20,000 nucleotides of DNA, taken from positions 14,241,723 through 14,261,722 of the forward strand of contig CM018895.1 in the NCBI GenBank assembly GCA_009663005.1, given 5' to 3'. Positions within the stretch are counted from its first letter, which is position 1. Every line of letters begins with the position of its first letter. Position numbers and translations under genes: made by a program. This stretch comes from Actinidia chinensis (taxonomy: Eukaryota; Streptophyta; Magnoliopsida; Ericales; Actinidiaceae). Below, piece after piece: positions 9,382-18,280 of this stretch. A model generated the notes under the pieces. It was not told the origin of the DNA. It saw nothing but the letters and a program-made list of their open reading frames with translations, and ran no database searches.

Positions 9382-9710
9382 ATGTCGACACCTTGCTACA
9401 GCTTGTTTTACATTGATAATAAAGTGTCGACACATCACAGGTCAAGTGTTCGACACCCAAAGTTCTGAGGACACAGGTCCCTAAGTCCTAAAGGTCAAGT
9501 GTCGACACCAGTAAATAAAGTGTCGACACTTAACATAAGAATTAAAGTCTAAACTTTAGAGACAAGTGTCGACACATTCAAAATCAAGTGTCGACACACT
9601 TGAATACTCCCAGGACAAAAGGAAATGTTCCGACAACCTCAACATGCATGTGTCGACTCCTTCCTAAAATTTTAAGAAGTGTCTACACCTTCAAACATGT
9701 GTTCGACAAC
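9382..9710 (+). repeat. Array of the palindrome GTGTCGACAC between pol and ORF2 of element C
   Basis: Eleven copies or near copies begin at 9382, 9424, 9446, 9499, 9520, 9566, 9588, 9625, 9650, 9679 and 9699. Those at 9424, 9499, 9520, 9566 and 9588 are perfect. Most are preceded by AA or TCAA. Spacing is uneven, with close pairs 20-22 bp apart (9424/9446, 9499/9520, 9566/9588, 9679/9699). The same word heads the LTR minisatellite units. Flanking sequence between copies differs from the LTR units, so this does not look like a simple LTR duplication. It lies 240 bp upstream of ORF2. A regulatory role is inference. Confidence 0.88.
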
Positions 9711-9938
9711 CTTTGACGGGATTAAAAAGGTACTGGAGGGCTTTTTCTGTCATTAACACGAGACCATTCATCTTCCTTTTTTTCGTATTTCTCCTCTCTA
9801 CTTTGCCCTCCAAAACTTTTTGAGAACCACCAAATCATCCCATGAGAAACGATTACACAAAACTGTCGAAACACTCTCAATAACCCTCACAATCTTTTAA
9901 TAATCTCTTACTCCGAACTCTCCGATTTCTCTAAAAAA
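9711..9938 (+). other. Leader ahead of element C ORF2
   Basis: T/C-rich, AT-rich sequence with ATTAAAAAGG at 9721-9730, a weak TATA-like word just after the array, then a CTTCCTTTTTTTCG tract. It would be the 5' leader of ORF2 if that ORF has its own transcript. No coding similarity is seen. Confidence 0.4.
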
Positions 9939-11425
9939 ATGGCTCGAAATCGAGAGTATCCACAAGAAGAAGAAGCAATATTGGGATCTAGTAGTGTCGA
10001 CAACACGCAGAACAATCCAAGGCCAAACGAGGAAGGCTGTAGAGGAATTCGGGAAAGGGGCCAAGAAGAAAAAGGGGGAATCTTGTCTAACGTTGCCAAA
10101 ATGTCAACCCTCTATACTATATTTCTTGAAGATAGGGATTTAGAAAGTACAATCTAGTTTCTCGTTCAAAAAACTCCGATTTTTCGTGATGCACTACAAA
10201 TTTGATTTTCAGCTCGAAAATGACCTTCGGGATGGATGCCCGTGACGCTCATTAGAATGACGTTTATCTGATTTGGTTGCCTACTTTATGCAATGTTCTA
10301 TGGGATCCATTGTCGTACATTTTAAAAGTTATGTTAAGGGCACTACCTATCATTAGATAATCTAATCTATCATTCAAAAATTATTGGGAATTAATTCTGA
10401 AGAAGAAATTGAAGACAAAGCATAAAAGTAAAAACCAATTAATAGCTGTCTATGGAAGAAAATGGGAACTTATCTGCTCAACCAAAAGCTACACTTTACC
10501 CCTTGAATAAGATGGGTTCATCACTTCATAAGCCCATTTTGAATCCCAAAACTAAAAGTTTGAGTAATGTTTCCAGATTAGGGAGTTGTTCGTTCTTATG
10601 GGCTTATGTAATATATCAAAAATTGATGGGGCATTGTGTATTTTGGATCAATGGCACAAAGGCCATGTTAAGAAAACAATCTGCTTACGGAATGTTTGTT
10701 ACAACCAAAATTTTTAATTCTTCCACGTCATCTCAATGATGAGGCAATACGAGTTCCTAAGGGCGTAAAGTGATGAATACAAGGAGAAAACGTTTTAAGA
10801 TGAATTGAGTATGAATTAAATAAAGGAAGTCAATAACTCTCAAATCATCAAAGAAAGTAGGAGGGAAAGTAATGTTTTTAGTTCACAAGGGAAGGTGCCC
10901 ATGGAAAGTGAAGTCCCCCTAAAACTAAAAGTTTCGAAATAGAGAATATCGCCTATGCGTTTATGGTTCAAATGTCCGATTCAATGAAAATTGTATAAAA
11001 CACCAAAGTCTACAAATATGGCTTTCCGTCTGGTGGTTTTTTAAATAAAATGAGAAATTAACCTGGGAATGCAAAAGGGACCTTATCACGGAAGAGGATG
11101 AAAGTGAGGAAGAGCAAGAAGAAGAAAATGAAAACAAAGAACAAAAAAAAGGGATAGAAACAATGAGGAAGAAGTTGGGCAAAAAGAGAGAGAAGACAGT
11201 GAGCAAGAGAAAAACAACAAAGATGATTCATCTGAGACTGAATTCGATGCATCTCCCATCCTCATTCGCAGAAAAAGTTAGAGGCTCGGTCATCTCTCAA
11301 AATTCTCCAACACCGCGACTACGGCTCTTGAGTTATCACCATTGCCATCCTCATCACCATCCACACCCATCCATGCTCCACACACCTCTACATCACAAAC
11401 AAAATCACCTACACCCCCTCTCTGA
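9939..11425 (+). pseudogene. Element C ORF2: downstream (env-position) ORF with plant transposon-protein-like domain, broken
   Basis: Sireviruses often carry an extra ORF after pol, historically called env-like. Here an ATG at 9939 opens MARNREYPQEEEAILG, a charged N-terminus that stays open for 72 codons. After a shift, a central region at 10452-10739 is open for 95 codons and includes FLWAYVIYQKL and AYGMFVTTKIF; the next frame continues HLNDEAIRVPKGVK at about 10728-10770. This arrangement, with PYGM-like then IF and a DE-containing stretch, resembles the putative plant transposon protein family (PF20167, from memory). The C-terminal part is acidic: a run of mostly E, D and K from about 11090 to 11275 with one frameshift near 11160, then one TAG (11279-11281), then a S/T/P-rich tail in the same frame ending at the TGA 11423-11425. 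I see no signal peptide or membrane segment, so a true envelope role is not supported. About 495 codons when laid end to end. Confidence 0.7.
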
Positions 11426-12134
11426 ATGACTTTAGAACAAGGTGTTTTGATTGTAATACTACGAATAATAATTTTTTTGGGGATGATTAACTCTCTATGG
11501 TATTACTGTTATCAACTCTCTATGCTTATCATCTTTGGTTTAACTAAGCTCTGAGTCCTTGGCTTATGATAAATATCTATGATCATTTTATGACTTCTAT
11601 GTTTATCGCTCTAATTAACTCTGAGCTAAAGTCTCATTGATGTTACCTCTGCTCTCCATGATATATAAGACTTGATAAGGGGCTCATATGCCATCAGATA
11701 GGGGGAATTATTGTTTTTGAATACCTATACACTGAATGGCACATGGCTAATGCTTAAAAATGATCATTTCTATAATTTGTTCTATCCATACGTCACAAGT
11801 TTATTTTGTACCTTGATCGTCCTTTTGAATCGATTGACAAAAAGGGGGAGCATATATGCATGAAAATGGAATAGGAAATTGAAGAGTTAAAAGTTTTAGA
11901 TTGATATATGCAGAAGGTGCATTGAGTTTAAAAGGTTTGGTGTGTTTTAAAATTTTGAAGTCTCAATTCATTTCTGTTGAAAAGCTTAAACAAAATCATA
12001 AGGTGGCCTAAATTAAAAGAAAGGGGAGGCATGCATTATACATGCGTCGAATTGTTAAAAAATCTACTGGAGAAATCTGCACTTAAACATATTTCATTCA
12101 TCTGTTGAAGTTTGTCATCATCAGAAGGGGAGAT
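11426..12134 (+). other. 3' untranslated region of element C with several polypurine tracts
   Basis: No coding similarity. Purine tracts occur at about 11699-11705 (AGGGGGAA), 11839-11850 (AAAAAGGGGGAG), 12018-12028 (GAAAGGGGAGG) and 12124-12133 next to the LTR. Multiple polypurine copies upstream of the 3' LTR are a known Sirevirus trait. The part around 11460-11660 has repeated AACTCTCTATG/CTCTGAG words. Confidence 0.7.
12124..12134 (+). other. Polypurine tract of element C, adjacent to 3' LTR
   Basis: GAAGGGGAGAT lies directly before the LTR start TGTTGAATC. It is the expected plus-strand primer and confirms the LTR boundary and the element's orientation. Confidence 0.85.
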
Positions 12135-12654
12135 TGTTGAATCAAGCAAGCACGATTTCGATGATCACACAACACCTATTAGTGTTATATGATAGCTAAG
12201 TGTGCAGCTTTAAACATCGCGTTCTATAGACTCAATTTATCAAGGAAACTCACAAACACTTTCTGAAAGAAAGTGTCGAACACATAGTCTTCGGTGGTGT
12301 GACACCTCTAGGCCCAGACTAATATGATATATTTGTTGAAAGCCTCAATACTTAACGAACTTAATGGATCTAAGTTATCAAAGACCTTTGGCACTCCATG
12401 GAAAAATATCGTGAAGGAAGGAATTCGACTTGATGCCTAAATTACCCAAAAAGATGATGGAACACATTCTTGTAGAAAGTGTCCAATACCTGGTATAAAT
12501 GTGTCGACACAATGTTCAGGTACGAACCTCAGAATTTTGAAGCATAGTATCGACACCAGTATCGACACAAAGGTCAGTGGGAAAATTAGAAGTTTTTGAA
12601 CTCAATGTCGGACACTTACATGCAGCACCAATGTCACTGGTTTGCTCCCAGAAT
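12135..12654 (+). repeat. 3' LTR of element C, truncated by element D
   Basis: The segment starts TGTTGAATCAAG and follows 2816 onwards collinearly: GCTAAGTG, TATAGACTCAAT, TTTCTGAAAGAA, TATGATATAT, GGATCTAAGTTA, CCAAAAAGATGATGGAACAC and the first GTGTCGACAC minisatellite units (exact copy at 12501-12510). The match stops by 12654, where TGAATTC of element D begins. The remaining 1.1 kb or so of this LTR should lie beyond the right end of the window. Confidence 0.85.
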
Positions 12655-13478
12655 TGAATTCTTTACCGCAAGTGTACGGTTTCGCGGACGTAGTTAAAAA
12701 ACTCGAGTACGAGTATCGATCCCACAGGAACAGTGCAAAGGCGACAACAAAATACTAAACACTACTCTCACTCCATAGAATATTTTCTTTTATATATAAA
12801 ATTAAACCAATAATTCATTGATAAATACTAAAAAATAAAATTAGAGCTGGTTCCATCTAGATAACGGACCGAATGTCTAGGATAGTAAAGGGCCCTCTTG
12901 AATACAACAAAATATCATAATAACTTCTACCTCAAAAACCTCACATGGTCATTACCCTTACCCACCAATCAAGCATTCACCACATGATAATTTGAAATAG
13001 CTAAGTAATCTAAAGTTAATCCTTTTACAACCATATCGAAATAAATAAAGTTTATAATTTACATTACAAATTGAGGTGATACAGAAAGTCAGTGTAATTA
13101 CAAAATAACTTTTCTAATATAATCCTACATAATACAAAATTGATGTCATCCATGTCATGCAACTACAAAAATAACAAGTCCCTTCAATGCCCTTTTTCCT
13201 GCATCTGAAAATAGTTTATAACGACGGATGAGTAATATACCTCAGTATAAAATATTTTACTAATTTCAATGCCTACTTGGTGGCCTTATGTCAATGTAGT
13301 GGGACTGCTCCGCCATGATGCCATCTACAATAATTAACACAACTAAAGTTCAAACAACTATTAAGACTTGGGTAAGTACTTCCATCTGCCTTCCGCCCGT
13401 CGGCGATAGACAAGTAAATTCCGCGATTTCCCAATCAAGATTGGAGGCCCTGTATACCTCCTTTGGCCAAAGTCCCTT

Positions 13479-13496
13479 GGGTGTTTGCAAACACCC
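13479..13496. repeat. 18-bp perfect palindrome in element E
   Basis: GGGTGTTTGCAAACACCC is its own reverse complement with no unpaired centre. It lies in the transcribed half of LTR E. As single-stranded nucleic acid it could fold into a hairpin only with a small loop at the centre; as DNA it is a symmetric site. Confidence 0.9.
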
Positions 13497-14080
13497 TGGA
13501 CTACCACCCGAATATATATTTTCCCTCTCATTTTGTTTCATAACATCTTTCTATACATATGCACATTTACCTACAATAACATCATAGTCAAATTTTCAAC
13601 TTCATATAAATTGGAGGTTTCACCCACATCACACCAATATCATATTCAAACTACCACATGGCTCATTTAACATCTAACTACACTCTATTCTTATTAGCAC
13701 CTAATTAACAAAAATTTTATTCTTCATAATCTTGTTCATACACTAACAACAATACTTAAAGTTTAATTGAATGCGTACAAGCTATAAACTATGCTACTAA
13801 ACAATAAACATTTAAATGGGGTAAAGAAATTCCTACCAAATAATGACGGAAATCAACCCAGGGTTTCAAATGTGCTCCAAATAAGGGGACCTTTGATTTT
13901 TAAAAAACTCAAAGAACCCACCCCTGGTATCTCCAAAAGTGAACAAAAATTATGATTTATAGCAAAAGAGAATGAAATGGAGGAGCTTCGGTTCGTCGTG
14001 CACATCCACAGTGAAAGAAAACAAAGCCACAAGAAGAAAAGGAAAATGCAGCGACGGTGCGGGTTTGGTCAAAAATTGAC

Positions 14081-14090
14081 ATATATAGGG
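14081..14090 (-). promoter_or_regulatory. TATA box of LTR E
   Basis: CCCTATATAT on the minus strand, about 145 bp from the 5' end of LTR E and followed downstream by a plausible leader. Position and sequence fit a U3 core promoter. Confidence 0.55.
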
Positions 14091-14527
14091 ATAATTACAA
14101 GGAGACTTTAGAGTATGAGTTAATCTCCTAATTAACTTATAACTTAGTACTTTCAATTAACCCTCAACCAATCTAAAATAAAAATAATTCTACTTTAGAT
14201 AAATGATGAATTGAAATTACCTGAATCGTTCACAACTACGATGCAATCTACCAAATCTACTAAATTCAAATTAAAAAAAAATAAAAATATTGATGTTGGA
14301 TTTTTTTTATGAGTAGGACGAAAAATTAAATAAAACAAAACAATAACAATTAAAAAAAACTAATTTAACTAGATATTAAAAGAACTCAGAATCGATCGAT
14401 CTAGTCAAACGGAGTTTTTTCGAGAATCCCAATGGAGGCTATTATAACTACATCCTTCAGACTTAATCTGAGTCTTAGATTCGAAAAATTTAACTTGTAA
14501 AACAAATATTCTTACTTACTCACTTCT

Positions 14528-14720
14528 AAATAAATTTGTTGTTATGATCATGATATGCATTATCGATCCGCATCACAAGATGTTATTCGAATATAATAGG
14601 GCTCCCAATGGTTTTCAAAAGTAAATAAATCTTGTTGTTTTGATCATGGGTTTAGTGCAATCGATCCGAATAACAAGAATGTTTATCGAACTTAATAGGG
14701 ACTCTCAAGTTTCGAAAGTA
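14528..14720 (+). repeat. Tandem duplication in the D LTR, period about 95 bp
   Basis: Copy one has TAAATTTGTTGTTATGATCA, then ATCGATCCG, then ATTCGAATATAATAGGG. Copy two, 95 bp later, has AAATCTTGTTGTTTTGATCA, then ATCGATCCG, then TTATCGAACTTAATAGGG. A more degenerate third copy may precede at about 14390-14440 (ATCGATCGATC, then TTTTTCGAGAATCCCAATGG). Confidence 0.7.
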
Positions 14721-15106
14721 TTTAGATTGGTGAATAAGAAGAATAAAAAATTAGAAAGATCTAACGGTGAAAATATTTTACCTCACTTGTTATCCTTAAT
14801 TCCCAAATCGATTCCAAGTAAAAGAAAAACAGCCACTCATGGCTAAGGTAACAAAAATCTAAATATAAATGCATATGAAATGATTAAATAATAATCTAAT
14901 GATGTTGTAAAATAAAGATAATTGAATTAATACAAAGGACGAATTAAAAAATATGATTAATGACAAAAAATATAATTAAATTAAGCCAAACAAGTCTGTA
15001 ATGTAAAAAATACAAAGATTAATGAAGAACTTTGAAAAACTAAACTAAGGAGACTGAGGAAAAACCCTTAAAAAATTCCCATTTTTCTTCAAAAGATATA
15101 AAGGGA

Positions 15107-15116
15107 TATATATAAG
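15107..15116 (-). promoter_or_regulatory. TATA box of element D LTR
   Basis: TTATATATAT on the minus strand lies about 540 bp from the 5' end of the D LTR, directly downstream (in element direction) of the CGTTCGAACG-rich stretch. It is the best core-promoter candidate in this LTR. Nearby CTTTATATC (about 15094-15102) is an alternative. Confidence 0.5.
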
Positions 15117-15169
15117 TACTCCAAAAATTCGAGTTCATAAAAGGATTATTAGGAAAAACTTCCTAGGAT

Positions 15170-15470
15170 TAGCCTTGGCGTTGGAATGCCAAATCTTCTT
15201 CCCGGGAGGGTCGAACAATTGGACAAAAACCAAACTTTCAAGTCTGGCACTTTTTCGAACTATCATCAAGGGCGTTCGAATGCTCCAATTCAACTCTCCA
15301 CTTCCAACTGGTCAGCAAGGTCGTTCGAACGCTCTTCACTTCTTCTTCTTGGCGTTCGGACTCAAATTCTTCTTGTAATTCGTTCGACGTTTTTCACAAA
15401 ATTTTCGGATTTCGTCACAGGCGCTTCGAACGCTACTTTCCTTCTTCATGGAGCGTTCGAACGCCTAGGG
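15170..15470 (-). repeat. CGTTCGAACG palindrome cluster in U3 of element D
   Basis: About eight full or partial copies of the 10-bp palindrome CGTTCGAACG occur in 300 bp. Perfect copies are at 15322-15331 and 15454-15463, the latter extended to GCGTTCGAACGC. Partial copies include GGCGTTCGAATG (15271), GGCGTTCGGA (15351), TTCGTTCGACG (15379) and GCGCTTCGAACGC (15421). They sit upstream of the TATA box in element direction. One more perfect copy is in the internal region at 19163. Confidence 0.82.
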
Positions 15471-15654
15471 TAATTTTTTGCCTCAAGACTTTTTTTTCTT
15501 CTTTTACTTCCTCTTTTATTGACTTTAACCTGCACTAGCTCAGACACACTGTAAATAGATATATGATAAAATTAAATAATTATAAGAACCTTTAGAATAG
15601 AGCCACTTAGGTAGTTAAACGGTATTTGAACTACACTTATGGGCAGTCCAATCA

Positions 15655-15668
15655 CACCCCACTAATCT
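15655..15668 (-). other. Polypurine tract of element D
   Basis: The minus strand reads AGATTAGTGGGGTG immediately before the LTR start TGATTGG. This is the plus-strand primer and fixes the 5' edge of the 3' LTR. The form with GTGGGGTG next to TGAT is typical of Athila elements, from memory. Confidence 0.72.
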
Positions 15669-17273
15669 TTTAGCAGTCCTAGCAAAATTAAACAAAAGCA
15701 AAAAAGTAATCTCTTCTTTCGTAAGAGTCCCGAATGCATTTAAGCGTAGGCACAAGTCCCTTTAAACCCCTAGGTTACCCCGTGACGAGTGGTGTCTCGT
15801 GATGGGTTTTCCAGTGATGATCACCCACAAACATCACATCATGCAATTATCACAAATAATTTAACAACAGCTTCTCCACAAAAAACAATGCAAGCGATTC
15901 AAATCAACCAATCATGCTAAACAATCTACCAAATTGTCAAGTGCAATATCCACGAAGACCCTATTGTGAAGTGAGAGTCCGTATTCTCCAAATTTCACCC
16001 GATTATGCAATCCTCTACAACAACCTATACCCTCCAATTCAAAATCACAATTCCATACACTCTCACATGAACCCCCACTCCCAGATTGCTTCGTTATATG
16101 AAGTAAGTGTAAAAGTAACGCAAAGAGAGAAATTCCCATTTCAAAAACCGCAAAAGTGTTAAGTGTAACGACTTGGCATAGTTTTTTACGAAGGAAGTTC
16201 ACCATTAATGCACCAGTTTTGAATTTGACATAATAGGTTTTCATGAAGCTTTAATTCCGTGTAAGCATTACAGATACTTGAGGCCATGATTAAAAGAGTA
16301 ATCCAATAAATAGAAGCATCAAGTGGTACTCGATCTTGACATATGCATTGATTCTACCATGCATCCTTAATAGGCAACCAGTCACTACTTTTCCTTTAAC
16401 ACCTTTTCAACTTTTAACGCTGTGATGTGATTTGTTTTTTTTTTTTTTTTCATTCATTCATTTTCTCCCCCATCATAATCTCCACGAATTTCACATTATC
16501 CTTCTTTTCGCATCGTATTTATATATCAATTACCAAAGAATTTTACAGATTGGAAGACTATGGCTAATTGGCCTCAAATTAATAGAATCCATGATAGGTG
16601 TAAATCATGTAAAGGTGTCAACACATCCAACTCATCACATACATGTAAACCACATTCAAGTTATTGAACTATTCACAACGAGGTTTCAACAAATTTCTTT
16701 AGTAAATGTAAACCGCTCACAAAATGATTTCGTGGCTCTAAAGCTCATAAGGTATAACACTCCACTTTATTGGTGCAGTCATGTAAATTTGGTAACAATT
16801 TACTTCGAAAACAAGACTCGTCGCAGTGTAAGTTTCTCATATTGCCCAAACAGTAAGTATCAAGCAATGTAAGACTGATTTGACAGATAATCCGCTAACC
16901 ATCCATATTCTGCAAATTACGATTGCCTCAACTATCTTTGAAAATAAAACATGATGATTCAGTTTTATGGTCCCAAAAGCTAAAAATTCTCACACATCCA
17001 CAATAATACGAAGCTCAATCATAAATGGAATGTAAACAGTCACCATGAATTCAAAGGACAAGAAATAAACTGCTTTCTTGACATGCTAGTGACTTTTTTT
17101 TTTTAATTCGCAATCATGGCAAACACCTTCGGCCCTAAACAATTAGCCAAGACAATCAAAAACAGCATCCATCCCATAAGCATTCACTAACAATTTAAAC
17201 CTCAAATGTAACACTGTCCAAACATAAAATAGCAACATAACATCCATAAATAAAAAACAGTCAAGAAATCCTA
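15669..17273 (-). other. 3' noncoding region of element D
   Basis: About 1.6 kb between the downstream ORF remnant and the polypurine tract. It holds a run of 16 T (16435-16450), a TTTTCTCCCCCATCAT stretch just after it, and no conserved domain. A plus-strand frame of 146 codons (16432-16872) and a minus-strand frame of 110 codons (15912-16244) lie here; neither has recognisable similarity or a supporting context, and the first begins in the T run. Long untranslated 3' regions are usual in Athila. Confidence 0.6.
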
Positions 17274-18280
17274 ATCCTAATCCGCCTCATCAATCATCAT
17301 CCTTCCTCTCCATACGGATTTCACCGCTTTCATCATGTCTTGAGCATAACCGGTGCGACTCAGACTCCTCTCTAATGACGACAACCGGGTATGCCTTCTT
17401 CTCTAAATTCGACATTTGCTTACTCATCTCTTTTTTCCTATTCAGAATGGCTTCTTCTAGCTCACTCACGCCTATATTCTGATCCCTCATTTGCTCCTTC
17501 CTCCAATTTCCTCTTCTCCTTTGCCCTTCAGATCGGGACAAAAAAACTTATTAATGGGCCCCCTAGGCTTCAATCCTAATAAAATCTACAAGAAATGGAC
17601 TCCACTTCTTTTGAATAACCTATCAGAAATCCCGTGAAGGCACTGACACTCTTGTCAAAGCTTATATGTGGCGGCACAAAGAATAAAACCAGGATATAAG
17701 GTAAGTCATGGTCTTCCTGTACGCGATTGCCCACTACCAACCTAACCCTAGCAACATTCATGGATACCGTACTTTTAAAGGAAGCAGGGATGACACAAAA
17801 ACAGAATAGAATCAATACTGTCCCTAAGGCTATCTTATTACACTCACCTCACCGTCCCATTCCTTCTCCCTCTAAAAGCAATTCTGTGACACCACCGCTA
17901 AGTCTGGCATCCCAACATTAGGAAATGCAAACTCTGGGTTTTCCTCTTGGAGAATCTAAATATTTACAAAGTGTCGGGTGTCACCTTTAATTTCTTTCCC
18001 CGCACCCACTACACGATTTCTCCTTGCCTTGTTCAGTCTCCGGTTCGTTTTTGATGTTTGCGGCCATAAACCTTGGCTAATGTTAAAACCGACTCCGCCG
18101 TAATTTTTGTCAGATTTATATCCAACCCTAGTGGTAAGTTTTTAGACAAAACTAACCCAGTGTTTTCTAGGCGACTAATTAGCTTAAGCTTCCTCTCAAG
18201 TCCGCCCCATTGCGAACCGACCTTATTGAACCTTTTTTCCTCATTTTGTCCCGTGAACGAGACGTATCAATCCACCACTT
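17274..18280 (-). pseudogene. Element D downstream (env-position) ORF remnant, broken
   Basis: Read on the minus strand, an ATG-less stretch from about 18270 to 18030 is open for some 75 codons and includes FNKVGSQWGGLERKLKLISR and LAKVYGRKHQKRTGD. After several breaks, 17815-17576 is open for 79 codons with NRVQEDHDLPYILVLFF, then IGYSKEVESISCRFY. A shift later, 17541-17290 gives 83 codons with SELEEAILNRKKEMSKQMSN, a probable coiled coil, ending in an acidic RMERKDDD tail. The order, with a DLPY block followed by FF and then a charged coiled-coil end, resembles the plant transposon-associated family (PF20167-like, from memory) that Athila elements carry after pol. Function in the element is unknown. 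Frames are interrupted by stops, so no product. Confidence 0.5.

Larger units (their letters stand above)
2816..12654 (+). mobile_element. Element C: Sirevirus-type Ty1/copia retrotransposon, 3' end interrupted
   Basis: The sequence starting TGTTGAATC at 2816 recurs at 12135, preceded there by a polypurine tract. The two copies align collinearly for about 500 bp, so they are the LTRs of one element on the plus strand. Between them lie an iMet-type PBS, gag, protease, integrase, RT and RNase H in the Ty1/copia order (integrase before RT), then an extra downstream ORF. That order, the 1.7 kb LTR, several polypurine tracts and a third coding region are characteristic of Sireviruses. The element sits inside A; five bases before it are GACAC (2811-2815). 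The 3' LTR stops at 12654 where element D begins, so its end and the second target-site copy are outside the window. By eye, about one base in five or more differs between the LTR copies, plus many small indels, so the insertion is old. Confidence 0.9.
12946..14234 (-). repeat. Element E: solo gypsy LTR (Tekay/Del-like) inside the D LTR
   Basis: Read on the minus strand, this begins TGTGAACGATTCAGG and contains a TATA box CCCTATATAT (14090-14081) 145 bp in, then a GAACCGAAGCTCCTCC leader, and later TATTACTCATCC followed by TTTTCAGATGCAGG (about 13250-13198). I recognise this succession from Tekay/Del chromovirus LTRs. No PBS or internal sequence flanks it, so it is a solo LTR. The word TCACA occurs at 12941-12945 and 14230-14234 and could be the target-site duplicate, but it overlaps the right LTR end, so edges may be off by several bases. 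Removing E restores a normal Athila LTR length. The open frames here are short and are not called. Confidence 0.6.
12655..15654 (-). repeat. 3' LTR of element D (interrupted by element E)
   Basis: On the plus strand it starts TGAATTCTTTACCGCAAGTG and ends GTCCAATCA, next to CACCCCACTAATC, which on the minus strand is a polypurine tract followed by the LTR start TGATTGG. The inner words GAGTACGAGTATCGATCCCA near 12703 are familiar from the ends of plant gypsy LTRs. The total of 3000 bp is long for Athila, but without E (about 1289 bp) it is about 1.71 kb, a normal size. Confidence 0.78.

Noticed and set aside
9382..9710. Regular repeats suggesting a CRISPR array
   Set aside because: Repeats are only 10 bp, spacers are uneven (about 10-43 bp between copies), and the setting is a plant retrotransposon.
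10961..11252. Minus-strand frames rich in Ser, Phe and Leu
   Set aside because: They are the antisense reading of the acidic Glu/Lys-rich tail of element C ORF2.
13315..13670. Short open frames that might be host exons
   Set aside because: They lie inside the solo LTR E; no splice-supported exon structure or protein similarity.
15170..15470. CGTTCGAACG cluster as heat-shock elements
   Set aside because: Heat-shock elements need TTC and GAA separated by two bases; here TTCGAA is contiguous, so the spacing is wrong.
15912..16244. 110-codon minus-strand frame with a hydrophobic segment, and an overlapping plus-strand frame
   Set aside because: It is in sense with element D, but there is no similarity and it sits next to the polypurine tract where noncoding sequence is expected.
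16432..16872. Longest open frame in the window, 146 codons, plus strand
   Set aside because: It begins inside a run of 16 T giving a phenylalanine stretch, lies antisense to element D in its 3' noncoding region, and shows no recognisable domain or coding context.
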